Below, in pieces: positions 1-7,691 of a DNA stretch of 16,751 nt. Location: contig JAJFLF010000226.1 in NCBI GenBank assembly GCA_021772845.1, forward strand, positions 1 through 16,751. Reading direction: 5' to 3'. The position numbers and the translations under genes were made by a program. This DNA is from Mariprofundus sp. (GTDB lineage Bacteria > Pseudomonadota > Zetaproteobacteria > Mariprofundales > Mariprofundaceae). Each line of letters opens with the position of its first letter. Position 1 is the first letter of the stretch. The notes beneath the pieces were generated by a model. The model had not been told where the DNA came from and made no database searches. It saw only the letters and a program-made list of their open reading frames with translations.

Positions 1-964
1 GCAGCGTTGCTTCCAGCACATTGTACGCCACAAAGAAGATAAACAGCGCCGCAACCACCGCGAACATCGAATCATGGGAGAAGCCAAGCAAAGCGCATGC
101 GATTGCAATCAATACGATACTGGTCAGAAACACCTGTTTCATTTTCTCTTTCTTCTCGGCCGCAATAATCATTGGCACCATCAGGATCAGAGCAATCACA
201 AGAATAGGCAGATAGACCCAGGCATGGCTTGAGACAGCAATACCAAGATGATCACGCAGCACAAATGGCAGACCTATAAATACAGCCATCATGACGGCAT
301 GCAAAATCATAATACCTGCATCCAGACGCAACAGTTGTGGGTTTTTAAGAATTCGGCCAAATTCATTGGGTAGAGATTGCACATCACGATGTGTATGTGT
401 GTCGGCTGGCAATGGATCAGGCACCAGCCAAAACAACACGCCAATAGCCAAAATCGCCAGCACCGCGGTCAACCAGAATATGCCATCTACACCGATGTTC
501 GAGCCTAAAAACGGACCCAATACCAGCGCCAGGGTAAAGGACATACCAATCGTCATGCCTACTGTTGCCATCGCCTTGCTACGCACTTCTTCGCGGGTCA
601 AATCAGCTAACAATGCCATCATCGCCGCAGCAATCGCTCCAGCGCCTTGCAACGCACGCCCGACAATCACACCTGTAATCGAATCAGCCATGGCTGCAAC
701 CACACTGCCCACAGCAAAAATTAACAGACCCGCTGCAATCACCGGCTTGCGCCCTATGCGATCAGACATCCAACCAAAGGGGATCTGCAACAGGGCCATC
801 GTCAAACCATAAGCACCAAGTGCTAAACCCATCAATGTCGGAGTGACACCTTCCAGACCTTCGGAATACAAGGCAAACACAGGTAATATAAGAAACAGGC
901 CCATCATGCGAAGGCCATAAATGCCAGCTAATGAAAATGTGCCCCGCCTTTCAAATTGGTTCAT
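1..964 (-). CDS. YajR-like major facilitator superfamily transporter (partial, 3' end outside window)
   Basis: Translating the minus strand from the ATG at 964 gives 321 residues with no stop before the left edge, so the C-terminus is missing. The product is an inner-membrane carrier of the major facilitator superfamily. Residues 1-15 are hydrophilic and followed by alternating hydrophobic helices. The cytoplasmic loop after helix 2 carries the family signature GWMSDRIGRKP near residue 65, and helix 4 has GRALQGAGAIAAA. These motifs and the opening NQFERRGTFSLAGIYGLRMM resemble E. coli YajR (about 454 aa), which has a C-terminal YAM domain that cannot be checked here. The start is supported by AAAGGAT five bases upstream. 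Substrate is unknown. The gene is divergent from the secretion operon and probably unrelated to it. Weaknesses: family membership is strong, the YajR assignment is from memory of sequence similarity. Confidence 0.88.
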   Translation of the reverse strand, partial: MNQFERRGTFSLAGIYGLRMMGLFLILPVFALYSEGLEGVTPTLMGLALGAYGLTMALLQIPFGWMSDRIGRKPVIAAGLLIFAVGSVVAAMADSITGVIVGRALQGAGAIAAAMMALLADLTREEVRSKAMATVGMTIGMSFTLALVLGPFLGSNIGVDGIFWLTAVLAILAIGVLFWLVPDPLPADTHTHRDVQSLPNEFGRILKNPQLLRLDAGIMILHAVMMAVFIGLPFVLRDHLGIAVSSHAWVYLPILVIALILMVPMIIAAEKKEKMKQVFLTSIVLIAIACALLGFSHDSMFAVVAALFIFFVAYNVLEATL

Positions 965-1232
965 GTTTTATCCTTTGAAAAATTCAGTCTGCCAAGTATG
1001 CCCCTACAGCATCAGGAACCCTAATTACCGCATCAATAAAATCACCATTTCAAACTATAAGGGAATAAACAGGCAGCTATCAGAACGCTAAAATTGATTT
1101 AAGGTGTCATTGCAATATCAAAGAGATACTGGCTTTCAAGATCTACAGGGATAAACAGGACCAGTTATTTATAGCATTTCAGAAACAGCAGAGACGCTGT
1201 CCCATGATGATCAACAGCACAGAAAGACGATA
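965..1232. other. intergenic stretch without a convincing gene
   Basis: About 270 bases between the transporter start and the end of the small zinc-ribbon gene. I see no open frame with a ribosome site and no T-tract terminator. The last bases before 964 supply the ribosome site of the transporter on the minus strand, so its promoter should lie in this stretch, but I could not pick a convincing -35/-10 pair. Confidence 0.5.
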
Positions 1233-1367
1233 TCACACCCACTTCATGAAGGCGCACTGACATTTCCAGCATTCATATCGTTTACTGAACACAAGCATAC
1301 GCATCCACCATGTTCTGTGAATCCTAGTTACTTTTACACTACCACAAAAAGGACATTGAGTTGTCAT
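1233..1367 (-). CDS. small 44-residue zinc-ribbon protein
   Basis: An ATG at 1367 opens a 44-codon frame ending in TGA at 1233-1235. The protein has CPFCG at residues 5-9 and CWKC at residues 33-36, with another Cys at 38. This CX2C-X24-CX2C spacing is typical of a treble-clef or zinc-ribbon knuckle. Between them lies a basic, Trp-containing stretch (KVTRIHRTWWMRM). A run AAAGGGGGG lies five bases upstream of the ATG, and an in-frame GTG directly precedes it. A perfect TATAAT sits about 53 bases upstream on the same strand. These independent signs make it a probable real gene that length filters would miss. The function is unknown; similar tiny zinc-ribbon proteins occur in many proteobacteria. 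It could bind nucleic acid or simply be a structural metal-binding peptide. Confidence 0.68.
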   Translation of the reverse strand: MTTQCPFCGSVKVTRIHRTWWMRMLVFSKRYECWKCQCAFMKWV

Positions 1368-1419
1368 CACATCCCCCCTTTAACCAACACAATACAGCAT
1401 CAAACACTGCTTATGTCTT

Positions 1420-1448
1420 ATTATAGCAGAATAATTTGCTTTTAAGTG
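1420..1448 (-). promoter_or_regulatory. candidate promoter of the small zinc-ribbon gene
   Basis: Read on the minus strand, a perfect TATAAT hexamer lies at 1425-1420. The -35 region about 17 bases further upstream (CACTTA) matches the consensus poorly, so the call rests on the -10 box, the AT-rich surroundings and its placement roughly 50 bases before the zinc-ribbon start codon. Confidence 0.38.
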
Positions 1449-1465
1449 TTTATGTGTAAAATATT

Positions 1466-1714
1466 TTAATTATGAGGTAAGCGGCACCATACTGCGATAT
1501 GCATCCCTTTCCAGCGCCCCACCGCAAAAAGTAGAATATGCCCGACAAAAGCACCTGCGGCAGAAGCTGCAATCACCCAATGCGCCTCCAACATACCCAA
1601 CGAAGCCAGCGCCGCGGCTGCTAGCACAACAACTTCTCCCTCGATCACGGTGGATAAAAATACAGCTAGATAGCCATATTGGTCAATCATCTGCTTGGCG
1701 AATTCCATATCCAT
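1466..1714 (-). pseudogene. truncated DedA-family membrane protein (N-terminal remnant)
   Basis: The minus-strand frame from ATG 1714 (AAGGGGA six bases upstream; an earlier in-frame ATG at 1720 is too close to that site) gives 82 residues. Residues about 1-68 look like the start of a DedA/VTT protein: an amphipathic head (DQYGYLAVFLSTVIEGEVV), then hydrophobic segments and GRWKG. DedA proteins are inner-membrane polyprenyl-phosphate or phospholipid transporters of about 200 residues. Here the frame turns into an unrelated tail (MHIAVWCRLPHN) and stops. I found no continuation of the family in other frames further along the minus strand, so most of the gene, including the second half of the domain, is missing. 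It is likely non-functional and marks a recombination edge next to the secretion operon. An upstream in-frame extension to 1837 lacks a good start. Confidence 0.7.
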
Positions 1715-1860
1715 CTGCATTCCCCTTATCCCGCTGTGTCGGCTGATGAACTGCATGAGCTTCATTTCAATTGAAAAAGCACTGATGATCTTACAATAAC
1801 AATCACACTGAAAACGCACAATCACCAGCAGAGACAATAATCCCCCCTGAATCAGAAAAA

Positions 1861-1889
1861 TCGACTACACTAGAGATCATCACAATAAA
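1861..1889 (+). promoter_or_regulatory. possible promoter of the gsp operon
   Basis: TCGACT at 1861-1866 and AATAAA at 1884-1889 are separated by 17 bases, each matching four of six consensus positions for a sigma-70 promoter. They lie about 70 bases before the chosen gspD start in the divergent gap between the dedA remnant and gspD. This is the best pair I found, but it is weak. Confidence 0.22.
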
Positions 1890-1957
1890 GAGTGCTGGTC
1901 ACTCACGGGCAATTCACTATGATGCCCACATTAAGAAATGGTTTTTCTGGGGCAGCA

Positions 1958-3889
1958 ATGAAGTTGAAGCATATCGTTATAGCACTGTGTTTTTCACTGT
2001 TTCTCAGTGCTCCTTTCGCCATGGCTAAAGACATTACGTTAAACTTCAAAAATGCGGATATCCGCGCATTTATTGAATTTGTAGCAGGGTTTTCCGGTAA
2101 AAACTTCCTCGTGGATAATCGCGTGAAGGGTAAAGTGACCATTGTTTCCCCCTCACCAATTTCCCAAGAACATGCCTATGAAGTATTTCTCTCTGTGTTA
2201 GAGGTTAATGGTTTCGCCACAGTACCCGGTGCATCAATCACCAAAATTGTGCCACGCGCAGAGAGTAAACAAAAAGCACTGCCGGTACGGTTAAATCAGG
2301 GCGTGGCTGATGACAGCATGGTCACACAAGTGATAAAATTACGCTATGCCGATGCACAACAGCTGGTGGCACTCATTCGCCCTCTGATTTCACCCAATAG
2401 TCATCTGGTGGCCTATCCGCGCGGTAATATGTTATTGCTCACCGATAGTGCCAGCAACATCAAACGCATTCAGCGCATCATGCATTTACTGGATAGAAAA
2501 GATGCAGTTGGTGTGCAGTTATTTACACTCAAACATGCATCGGCTGACAAACTGGCGACGACACTCACATCTCTCTATGCCGCCAACACCCCTGGTGCCC
2601 AAAAAGGAGCCGTCAAAGCCTTAGCCCACCAGCCCGGAAATATGCTTATTGTTGTTGCCGCACCACAAATCATCAATGAAGTTGCCAGTGTCATTGAACG
2701 CCTCGATATCGCCCCTGAATCCGATAGTGGTCGCCTACAGGTACGTTACCTTAAGCATGCCAACGCTGAAGATGTCGCAAAAGTCATCAATGAACTGGTC
2801 GGTGGCCAGACTGCCGCCACTGCAAAACCGGGACAGGCAAAACCTCTGTTTGCCGGTGATGTCAAAGTCGTAGCCGATGCCGGCACCAATGCACTGTTGA
2901 TTACAGCTGACCCCAGTGACATTAAAGCTGTCTCACGTATTATTGACAGGCTGGATATCCGCCGTCGCCAGGTGTTGGTTGAAGCCTTGATTGTTGAAGT
3001 CAGCGGCAATGCAATCGAACGTTTTGGCGTGGAATGGATGGCCTCAGGCGGCGTCGGTGCCGGGGTGCAAAACTTCCAGAACATTCAGCCTGTCGGAACT
3101 GCACTCACCACCAACGCTCAAGCAGCAACCCCTGTCAGCACCTCTTTAGCGCTTACCGCCGCAGCCCCTAGTGGCCTCACATTAGGTGTGATCAATCAGG
3201 CTCTGTCCATTGGTGCTTTGCTACAAGCCATGCAATCCGACACCGATGCCAATGTCCTCTCAACACCGAACCTGCTCACCATGGACAACGAAGAAGCTGA
3301 GATTGTGGTTGGTAAAAACGTGCCCTTCATCACTGGCCAAAGCTCGACTCAGGGCGGTGTCACCAATCCATTCCAAACCATTGAACGCAAAGATGTTGGA
3401 TTGACCCTGCGTGTGAAACCACAAATTTCAGAAGGCGACTCTGTACGGCTGGAAATTTATCAGGAGATCTCTTCTGTCGATGGCGCTACTGCCGGTGGTG
3501 GTGGCCTGACAACCAGCAAACGCTCCATTAAAACGGTAGTACTGGCCAATGACAGACAGATGATTGTACTTGGCGGTCTAATGCGTGATGACAAAACAGC
3601 TGCAGTGCAGAAGGTCCCATGCCTGGGCGCCATCCCTCTGTTTGGAGAGCCGTTTAAATTTACGGAGAACCAGATGACGAAAACCAATTTAATGGTTTTT
3701 CTTAAACCAATCATTATCAAAAATGCCAGCCAGATTGAAGAAATTACTGACCATAAATACATCGACATAAAGAAACTGTACGAACAACCTCTGCAGGGTG
3801 GCACCATCCTTTTTCCACAGGCAGAGAAACGGCTACCCTCAGATCTAAAACCATCTTCAATCAAGAGCCCTACCCCACCGACACCATGA
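1958..3889 (+). CDS. gspD: type II secretion system secretin GspD
   Basis: GspD forms the outer-membrane channel of the T2SS. From ATG 1958 the 643-residue product begins with a clean Sec signal peptide (basic MKLK, hydrophobic core, likely cleavage after AMA at residue 23). The N0 domain follows (DITLNFKNADIRAFIEFVA, residues 25-43 onward), then N1-N3 repeats, each with the KH.DA or YADA helix and a NMLLL/NALLI strand. The secretin core starts near residue 345 (RRRQVLVEALIVEVSGN). It contains VPFITG, the glycine-rich loop GATAGGGG and the closing VLGGLMRDD and LGAIPLFG motifs. The tail is short and proline-rich. A longer frame reaches back to a GTG at 1892, but the extra 22 residues would bury the signal peptide. 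GGGG lies six bases before the chosen start. The family normally has gspC just upstream; here the neighbour is a dedA remnant. Confidence 0.96.
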   Translation: MKLKHIVIALCFSLFLSAPFAMAKDITLNFKNADIRAFIEFVAGFSGKNFLVDNRVKGKVTIVSPSPISQEHAYEVFLSVLEVNGFATVPGASITKIVPRAESKQKALPVRLNQGVADDSMVTQVIKLRYADAQQLVALIRPLISPNSHLVAYPRGNMLLLTDSASNIKRIQRIMHLLDRKDAVGVQLFTLKHASADKLATTLTSLYAANTPGAQKGAVKALAHQPGNMLIVVAAPQIINEVASVIERLDIAPESDSGRLQVRYLKHANAEDVAKVINELVGGQTAATAKPGQAKPLFAGDVKVVADAGTNALLITADPSDIKAVSRIIDRLDIRRRQVLVEALIVEVSGNAIERFGVEWMASGGVGAGVQNFQNIQPVGTALTTNAQAATPVSTSLALTAAAPSGLTLGVINQALSIGALLQAMQSDTDANVLSTPNLLTMDNEEAEIVVGKNVPFITGQSSTQGGVTNPFQTIERKDVGLTLRVKPQISEGDSVRLEIYQEISSVDGATAGGGGLTTSKRSIKTVVLANDRQMIVLGGLMRDDKTAAVQKVPCLGAIPLFGEPFKFTENQMTKTNLMVFLKPIIIKNASQIEEITDHKYIDIKKLYEQPLQGGTILFPQAEKRLPSDLKPSSIKSPTPPTP

Positions 3890-3906
3890 AACAGGCCATC
3901 GATTGA
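3886..3906 (+). other. six-codon mini-ORF bridging gspD and gspE
   Basis: ATG at 3886 overlaps the gspD stop (ATGA). The frame encodes MKQAID and ends in TGA at 3904-3906, which overlaps the TTG start of gspE at 3903 (TTGA). Its first codons resemble those of gspE (MKQ in both), and the two starts are 17 bases apart, so it may be an imperfect 17-base tandem duplication of the gspE start. Whether it is translated is unknown. Confidence 0.4.
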
Positions 3907-5444
3907 AACAGATCGCCCGACTGAGTAACGACCTCGTAGATGCAAAACGGGTCTTACACTTTTCATTGCCTGTGCTGCGTGCCGCGCTGGTGCTACCGTT
4001 AAAACCGACAGAAGAAGCGGCAAACCCGGTTGCAGTCTGTGACGATGGAAGATGGCCCTGGGAGCTACTCGATGATTGTCGCCGTATATTTGGTGCCGAA
4101 GTAGAACCCGTATTGGCTCCTAAAGAGGCGCTGCTAACCGCTTTAAATCAGGTCTTTGATATGGCTTCAGCATCTGCTGAGCAGATGCTTGAAGACATGG
4201 GCAGTGATGATCTGTCGCGTGAATTGGAAGAGGTCGGTGATCTACTGGAATCTGAAGACGATGCACCTGTCATTCGGCTGGTGAACACACTGATTTCTCA
4301 GGCACTCAAAGAGCGTGCCAGTGATATTCATATCGAGCCGTTTGAAACACGCATTCTGGTTCGTTTTCGTATTGATGGGGTACTGCACACCATCGTGCAC
4401 CCACCAAAAGGAGTTCAAGCAGCCATCACCAGTCGCATCAAAGTCATGGCTGGTCTGGATATTGCTGAAAAAAGGCATCCCCAAGATGGTCGTTTCCGAG
4501 TGAAGATTGCGGGACGCGAAGTGGACGTGCGTGTATCGATGCTACCGACTGCACACGGCGAGCGGGTTGTGATGCGCTTGCTTGATCGTGGCTCAGCCAT
4601 GTTAACACTTCCGCAACTTGGAATGAGCCCTCCACAGTTGAAAAACATGCAGGAAGTTATCACTGCACCGCATGGCATTGTGCTCGTAACCGGCCCTACC
4701 GGCTCTGGTAAAAGTACCACCCTCTATGCAGGCCTAATGGAAGTAGACCGTAAAAATCGTAATGTCATGACCATTGAAGACCCGATCGAGTACCAGGTTG
4801 AAGGTGTTGGTCAAATGCAGGTGCAACCGAAAATCGGTGTGACATTTGCTGCAGGTTTGCGCTCCATTCTACGACAAGATCCAGACATCGTCATGATTGG
4901 TGAGATTCGTGATTTGGAAACTGCCGAAATTGCTATCCAGGCCTCGTTAACCGGCCATTTGGTATTTGCCACACTGCATACCAATGATGCCCTTTCAGCG
5001 ATTCTGCGATTGCAGGATATGGGGCTGGAGCCGTATCTGGTTGCCTCTTCCCTTATCATGGTACAAGCCCAGCGGCTGGTCAGACGCTTATGCCCACACT
5101 GCAGGCAAGCACGCCCCGCCACAGCAGAAGACTGGAAAATGCTGGAAGTCAAACAGGCAGATTACGCCAACATCACATCCATTTACGACGCCAACGGATG
5201 TGAACTATGCATGGACACAGGCTATATTGGCCGTATCGCTATTTATGAAATGGCGCGCATCACCGACGCCATGCGTAACGCCATCCATGAAGGCAAAGGG
5301 CTACCTGTCATGCGCCGTATCGCTAAAAAAGAGAACATGATCACCTTGCGTCAGGATGTGGCTCGTCACGTTGCTGCTGGCGTTACCAGTATTGAAGAAG
5401 TACTCCGTGTCACCATGGAAGACGTGGTTGCAACAGATCCATGA
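3903..5444 (+). CDS. gspE: type II secretion ATPase GspE
   Basis: GspE is the cytoplasmic hexameric ATPase that powers pseudopilus assembly through GspF and GspL. The 513-residue product starts at a TTG, with ACAGG seven bases upstream; no in-frame ATG lies near it. The N-terminal part contains the acidic linker (EELEE-type region around residues 95-120) and the RASDIHIEP motif of the N2E domain near residue 138. Walker A is GPTGSGKS at residues 264-271. The Asp box (MTIEDPIEYQ) follows, then the Walker B/His box region with MIGEIRD near residue 333 and TGHLVFATLHTNDA. The zinc-binding tetracysteine is complete: CPHC near residue 397 and CELC near residue 434, followed by TGYIGRIAIYE. All catalytic elements are intact, so the enzyme should be active. 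It ends in TGA, where an ATG overlaps to open a second mini-ORF toward gspF. Confidence 0.96.
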   Translation: MKQIARLSNDLVDAKRVLHFSLPVLRAALVLPLKPTEEAANPVAVCDDGRWPWELLDDCRRIFGAEVEPVLAPKEALLTALNQVFDMASASAEQMLEDMGSDDLSRELEEVGDLLESEDDAPVIRLVNTLISQALKERASDIHIEPFETRILVRFRIDGVLHTIVHPPKGVQAAITSRIKVMAGLDIAEKRHPQDGRFRVKIAGREVDVRVSMLPTAHGERVVMRLLDRGSAMLTLPQLGMSPPQLKNMQEVITAPHGIVLVTGPTGSGKSTTLYAGLMEVDRKNRNVMTIEDPIEYQVEGVGQMQVQPKIGVTFAAGLRSILRQDPDIVMIGEIRDLETAEIAIQASLTGHLVFATLHTNDALSAILRLQDMGLEPYLVASSLIMVQAQRLVRRLCPHCRQARPATAEDWKMLEVKQADYANITSIYDANGCELCMDTGYIGRIAIYEMARITDAMRNAIHEGKGLPVMRRIAKKENMITLRQDVARHVAAGVTSIEEVLRVTMEDVVATDP

Positions 5445-5491
5445 TGGATATTGCTATCACCGCTGTTGCTCACATGCGTAGGTTCGCATGA
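5444..5491 (+). other. 15-codon mini-ORF bridging gspE and gspF
   Basis: ATG at 5444 shares its A with the gspE stop (TGATG). The frame encodes MDIAITAVAHMRRFA and ends in TGA at 5489-5491, which overlaps the gspF ATG at 5488 (ATGA). It therefore fills the whole gspE-gspF gap. It may serve translational coupling rather than make a useful peptide. A second ATG inside it at 5474 could also be used. Confidence 0.38.
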
Positions 5492-6690
5492 GCGTTTTTT
5501 CCTATGAGGCACTTGATAGTGGCGGACGGAAAAAGCGCGGTGAAATAGAAGCCGACTCGGAACGCAGCGCTCGCCAAAAACTCAAATCTCAACATCTTAT
5601 CGTACGCAAATTAAGTACGATTGAGAAACAACATAAAGGCCGCGATCGTGCCGGACAAGCTCACCTGAATTCATCAGAAACCGTACTATTCTTGCAACAG
5701 CTATCAACATTAACCGAGGCAGGCATGCCGCTCATTGATGCTCTCGCCTCCATGGGTGAAGGCATGAGCCGGCAGCAATCACGCCGCGCGGTATTCGCCA
5801 TTCGCAAAAAAGTACTCGAAGGTGGTGCGCTTGCCGATGCCCTGCGCGATCAAGGTTTCGATGAAGTGATTTGCAATATGATTGCAGCCGGTGAGGAAAC
5901 CGGTCAAATGGAAGCTGTTGCAGCCCGCTTGGCACAACTATTAGAGCACCGGCAGGCATTAAGTCAGGAGCTGTTATCAGCCACACTCTATCCGGCTATT
6001 ATCCTTGGTTTTGGCATTATAGTTATGCTTTTCCTCATGGCTGTTGTTGTACCAAAAATGGTGGCTGTATTTGAGCGCGCAGGTGGAGACCTGCCCACCC
6101 TGACAAAGATTGTGATCACCCTATCAGACTTTTTACGCGATCACGGTGGCTGGCTGGTGGTGGCGATTGCCTCCCTTATCCTGCTTTATAAGCTATTCAT
6201 GCGAAAACCATGGGCACAAGAGTGGAGGGATAGATGGTTAATGCGTCTACCCGGTATATCCACCCTGTTAATCACCATCGACACCGCCCGTTTTTCACGC
6301 ACCTTGGGCATGCTCTTATCCGGAGGTGTGCCAGCTCTGTCAGCCATGCTGATTGCCAATCAAAGCTGGTCTTTATTACCACTGAAAGCACTGGGCGAAC
6401 ATGCACGCGAATCTTTAAGAGAAGGAGAGTCACTCTCTGCTGCTCTAAAAAGAGGCGACCATATCCCGGCTATGGCAACCCAATTATTAGCTGTTGGAGA
6501 GCAGAGTGGAAAACTCGATTCTATGCTATTGCGCATTGCTGATCACTACGAAAAAGAGGTATCCCGCAATCTCAAACGCATGTTAACCATAGCAGAACCC
6601 TTATTGGTTATGTTTATGGCTGTTGGTGTTGGTGCATTGGCGATGGCTATTTTATTACCAATTGCTGAAATGAATCAGCTTGTAAAATGA
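5488..6690 (+). CDS. gspF: type II secretion inner-membrane platform protein GspF
   Basis: GspF is the polytopic core of the inner-membrane assembly platform and works with the GspE ATPase and GspL/GspM. The 400-residue length is standard. The N-terminal region begins MSVFSYEALDSGGRKKRGEIEA, the typical opening in which the substrate-like YEALD..G segment precedes the first cytoplasmic domain. The two T2SSF helical domains lie at about residues 65-190 and 265-390. The first contains FLQQLSTLTEAGMPLIDAL and GEETGQMEAV; the second contains FSRTLGMLLSGGVPAL and VGEQSGKLDSML. Membrane segments fall near 169-189, 220-237 and 370-392. The start has TAGG five bases upstream. Its stop overlaps the next start (ATGA), tying the following non-core genes to the secretion operon. 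Confidence 0.95.
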   Translation: MSVFSYEALDSGGRKKRGEIEADSERSARQKLKSQHLIVRKLSTIEKQHKGRDRAGQAHLNSSETVLFLQQLSTLTEAGMPLIDALASMGEGMSRQQSRRAVFAIRKKVLEGGALADALRDQGFDEVICNMIAAGEETGQMEAVAARLAQLLEHRQALSQELLSATLYPAIILGFGIIVMLFLMAVVVPKMVAVFERAGGDLPTLTKIVITLSDFLRDHGGWLVVAIASLILLYKLFMRKPWAQEWRDRWLMRLPGISTLLITIDTARFSRTLGMLLSGGVPALSAMLIANQSWSLLPLKALGEHARESLREGESLSAALKRGDHIPAMATQLLAVGEQSGKLDSMLLRIADHYEKEVSRNLKRMLTIAEPLLVMFMAVGVGALAMAILLPIAEMNQLVK

Positions 6691-7328
6691 ACCACATTCA
6701 AACACGGCATAGTCTGCGACTCTTCTTTATTTTTGCCTCCCTATTTTTCTGCATCCCGGCCAGTCAGGCTGGGCCAGAAGAAGCCTATCGTTTAGCTATC
6801 AACCTGGCGGCTCAAGGGCAAGAACAACAGGCCATCACAGCACTGGCCGCACTGATTGAATCACAGCCCTCACGATCAACGTGGCATGAACGCATGCTTG
6901 CTGCTCAACAACTGATCAGCATGAAAACAACACAACAAACGACAATCCCCTCCCAACAGATATCAAACCCGTATCTAAAACTAGCCTCAGCATATGCTGT
7001 CAGACAGCCACGATTAACGAAAACGAATACATGGCCTGTCGCCATATCAGCAACCCTGTTCCCGGGCGCAGGTCACGCATGGCTTGGACGTTGGCTTGAT
7101 GCCCGCACTGCAGCACTGATGGTCTGGCCAATGTTATTGTTAACACTATGGGCCTTTAAAAGAGGCATGGGGCCAGTCACGCTATTTTTTGCCCTGATCA
7201 CGCTTTGGTTATGGTCAGGGAGTGTATTTTCAGCCATTTCACTGGCCGAACGCGGTAGTCTTGAAACCTACCTAGTCTGGTGGCAAAACGTCTGGCAAAG
7301 CTCAGGTTTACCTGGGCGCCCATGGTGA
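6687..7328 (+). CDS. exported TPR-like / TM2-like membrane protein of unknown function
   Basis: The 213-residue product overlaps the gspF stop by four bases, so it belongs to the same transcript. Residues 1-28 form a signal peptide (cleavage likely after SQA). Residues 30-80 are helical and Ala/Gln-rich, with the AYRLAINLAAQGQEQQAITAL pattern of a TPR-like helical pair (shown here over 21 positions, 34-54). The C-terminal half is hydrophobic: FPGAGHAWLGRWLDA at residues 125-139 resembles the P-G-x-G-H-x-Y-x-G-R-x-x-D-A signature seen in membrane proteins that are often encoded near YidD homologues. It is followed by membrane helices near 142-157 and 162-187. The partner next door is a YidD-like gene, supporting a paired role. 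I do not know the function. It could help insert or stabilise membrane or exported proteins of this locus. Confidence 0.75.
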   Translation: MNHIQTRHSLRLFFIFASLFFCIPASQAGPEEAYRLAINLAAQGQEQQAITALAALIESQPSRSTWHERMLAAQQLISMKTTQQTTIPSQQISNPYLKLASAYAVRQPRLTKTNTWPVAISATLFPGAGHAWLGRWLDARTAALMVWPMLLLTLWAFKRGMGPVTLFFALITLWLWSGSVFSAISLAERGSLETYLVWWQNVWQSSGLPGRPW

Positions 7329-7678
7329 TATTTCTCCGTTTTTTTCGTGCTTATCTGGTTTTGGCTGCGATAAGTCTATGCCTTGCCATAGGCTGGACGC
7401 AGGCTTTTCACACATCACCTGTGCCCCCCCAAAGCTTCCCTGCACATTTTTATCAACATGTCATTGGATCTCTCGATGGTCGCCCCTGCCCCAGTTATCC
7501 GGTCTGTTCCCAATACGCAGTTCAGACAACACATCAATATGGACTATTGATTGGATCATGGCTAACACTGGATCGACTGATTCATGAAGCTGACGATTTG
7601 CAGCTTGGACCCTGGCTCTATGTTGATGGAATTGAACGATTAAATGATCCGATTGAACGCAATGCATTTTGGTTATAA
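7322..7678 (+). CDS. YidD-like protein (membrane protein insertion factor family)
   Basis: From ATG 7322 (overlapping the previous stop; an in-frame GTG follows directly) the product has 118 residues. Residues 4-25 form a hydrophobic N-terminal helix. Residues 47-85 match the YidD core: DGRPCPSYPVCSQYA with Cys56 and Cys62, then the helix HQYGLLIGSWLTLDRLI. Its end, with an NDP..RNAFWL pattern, resembles the extended YidD proteins in which an acidic loop and a terminal DPx..N.FW are found. E. coli YidD is about 85 residues and assists YidC-dependent membrane insertion. The copy here is longer and is not beside rnpA/yidC, so it is more likely a dedicated paralogue working with the upstream membrane protein. 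The family call is fairly secure, the local role is inference. Confidence 0.8.
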   Translation: MVIFLRFFRAYLVLAAISLCLAIGWTQAFHTSPVPPQSFPAHFYQHVIGSLDGRPCPSYPVCSQYAVQTTHQYGLLIGSWLTLDRLIHEADDLQLGPWLYVDGIERLNDPIERNAFWL

Positions 7679-7691
7679 TTAAGCTATGCTT

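Noticed and set aside
291..812. Long plus-strand open frame opposite the transporter gene
   Set aside because: It lies entirely antisense to the clear transporter reading frame, has low-complexity composition and no ribosome site.
1058..1160. Two similar short strings (GGGAATAAACAGG and GGGATAAACAGG) about 90 bases apart
   Set aside because: Short, imperfect and only two copies; no CRISPR spacing or transposon-end context.
1185..1200. Hairpin ACAGC/GCTGT downstream of the zinc-ribbon gene
   Set aside because: The stem is only five base pairs and is followed by just three T residues, too weak to call an intrinsic terminator.
1466..1837. Insertion sequence or transposase as the cause of the dedA truncation
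   Set aside because: No transposase frame or terminal inverted repeats were found near the break, so the cause stays unknown.
1892..1957. Longer gspD start at GTG 1892
   Set aside because: It would put 22 extra residues in front of a well-formed signal peptide; the ATG at 1958 gives a normal secretin precursor.
3460..4023. 187-codon minus-strand frame across the end of gspD and start of gspE
   Set aside because: It is antisense to two well-supported genes, with no recognisable motif.
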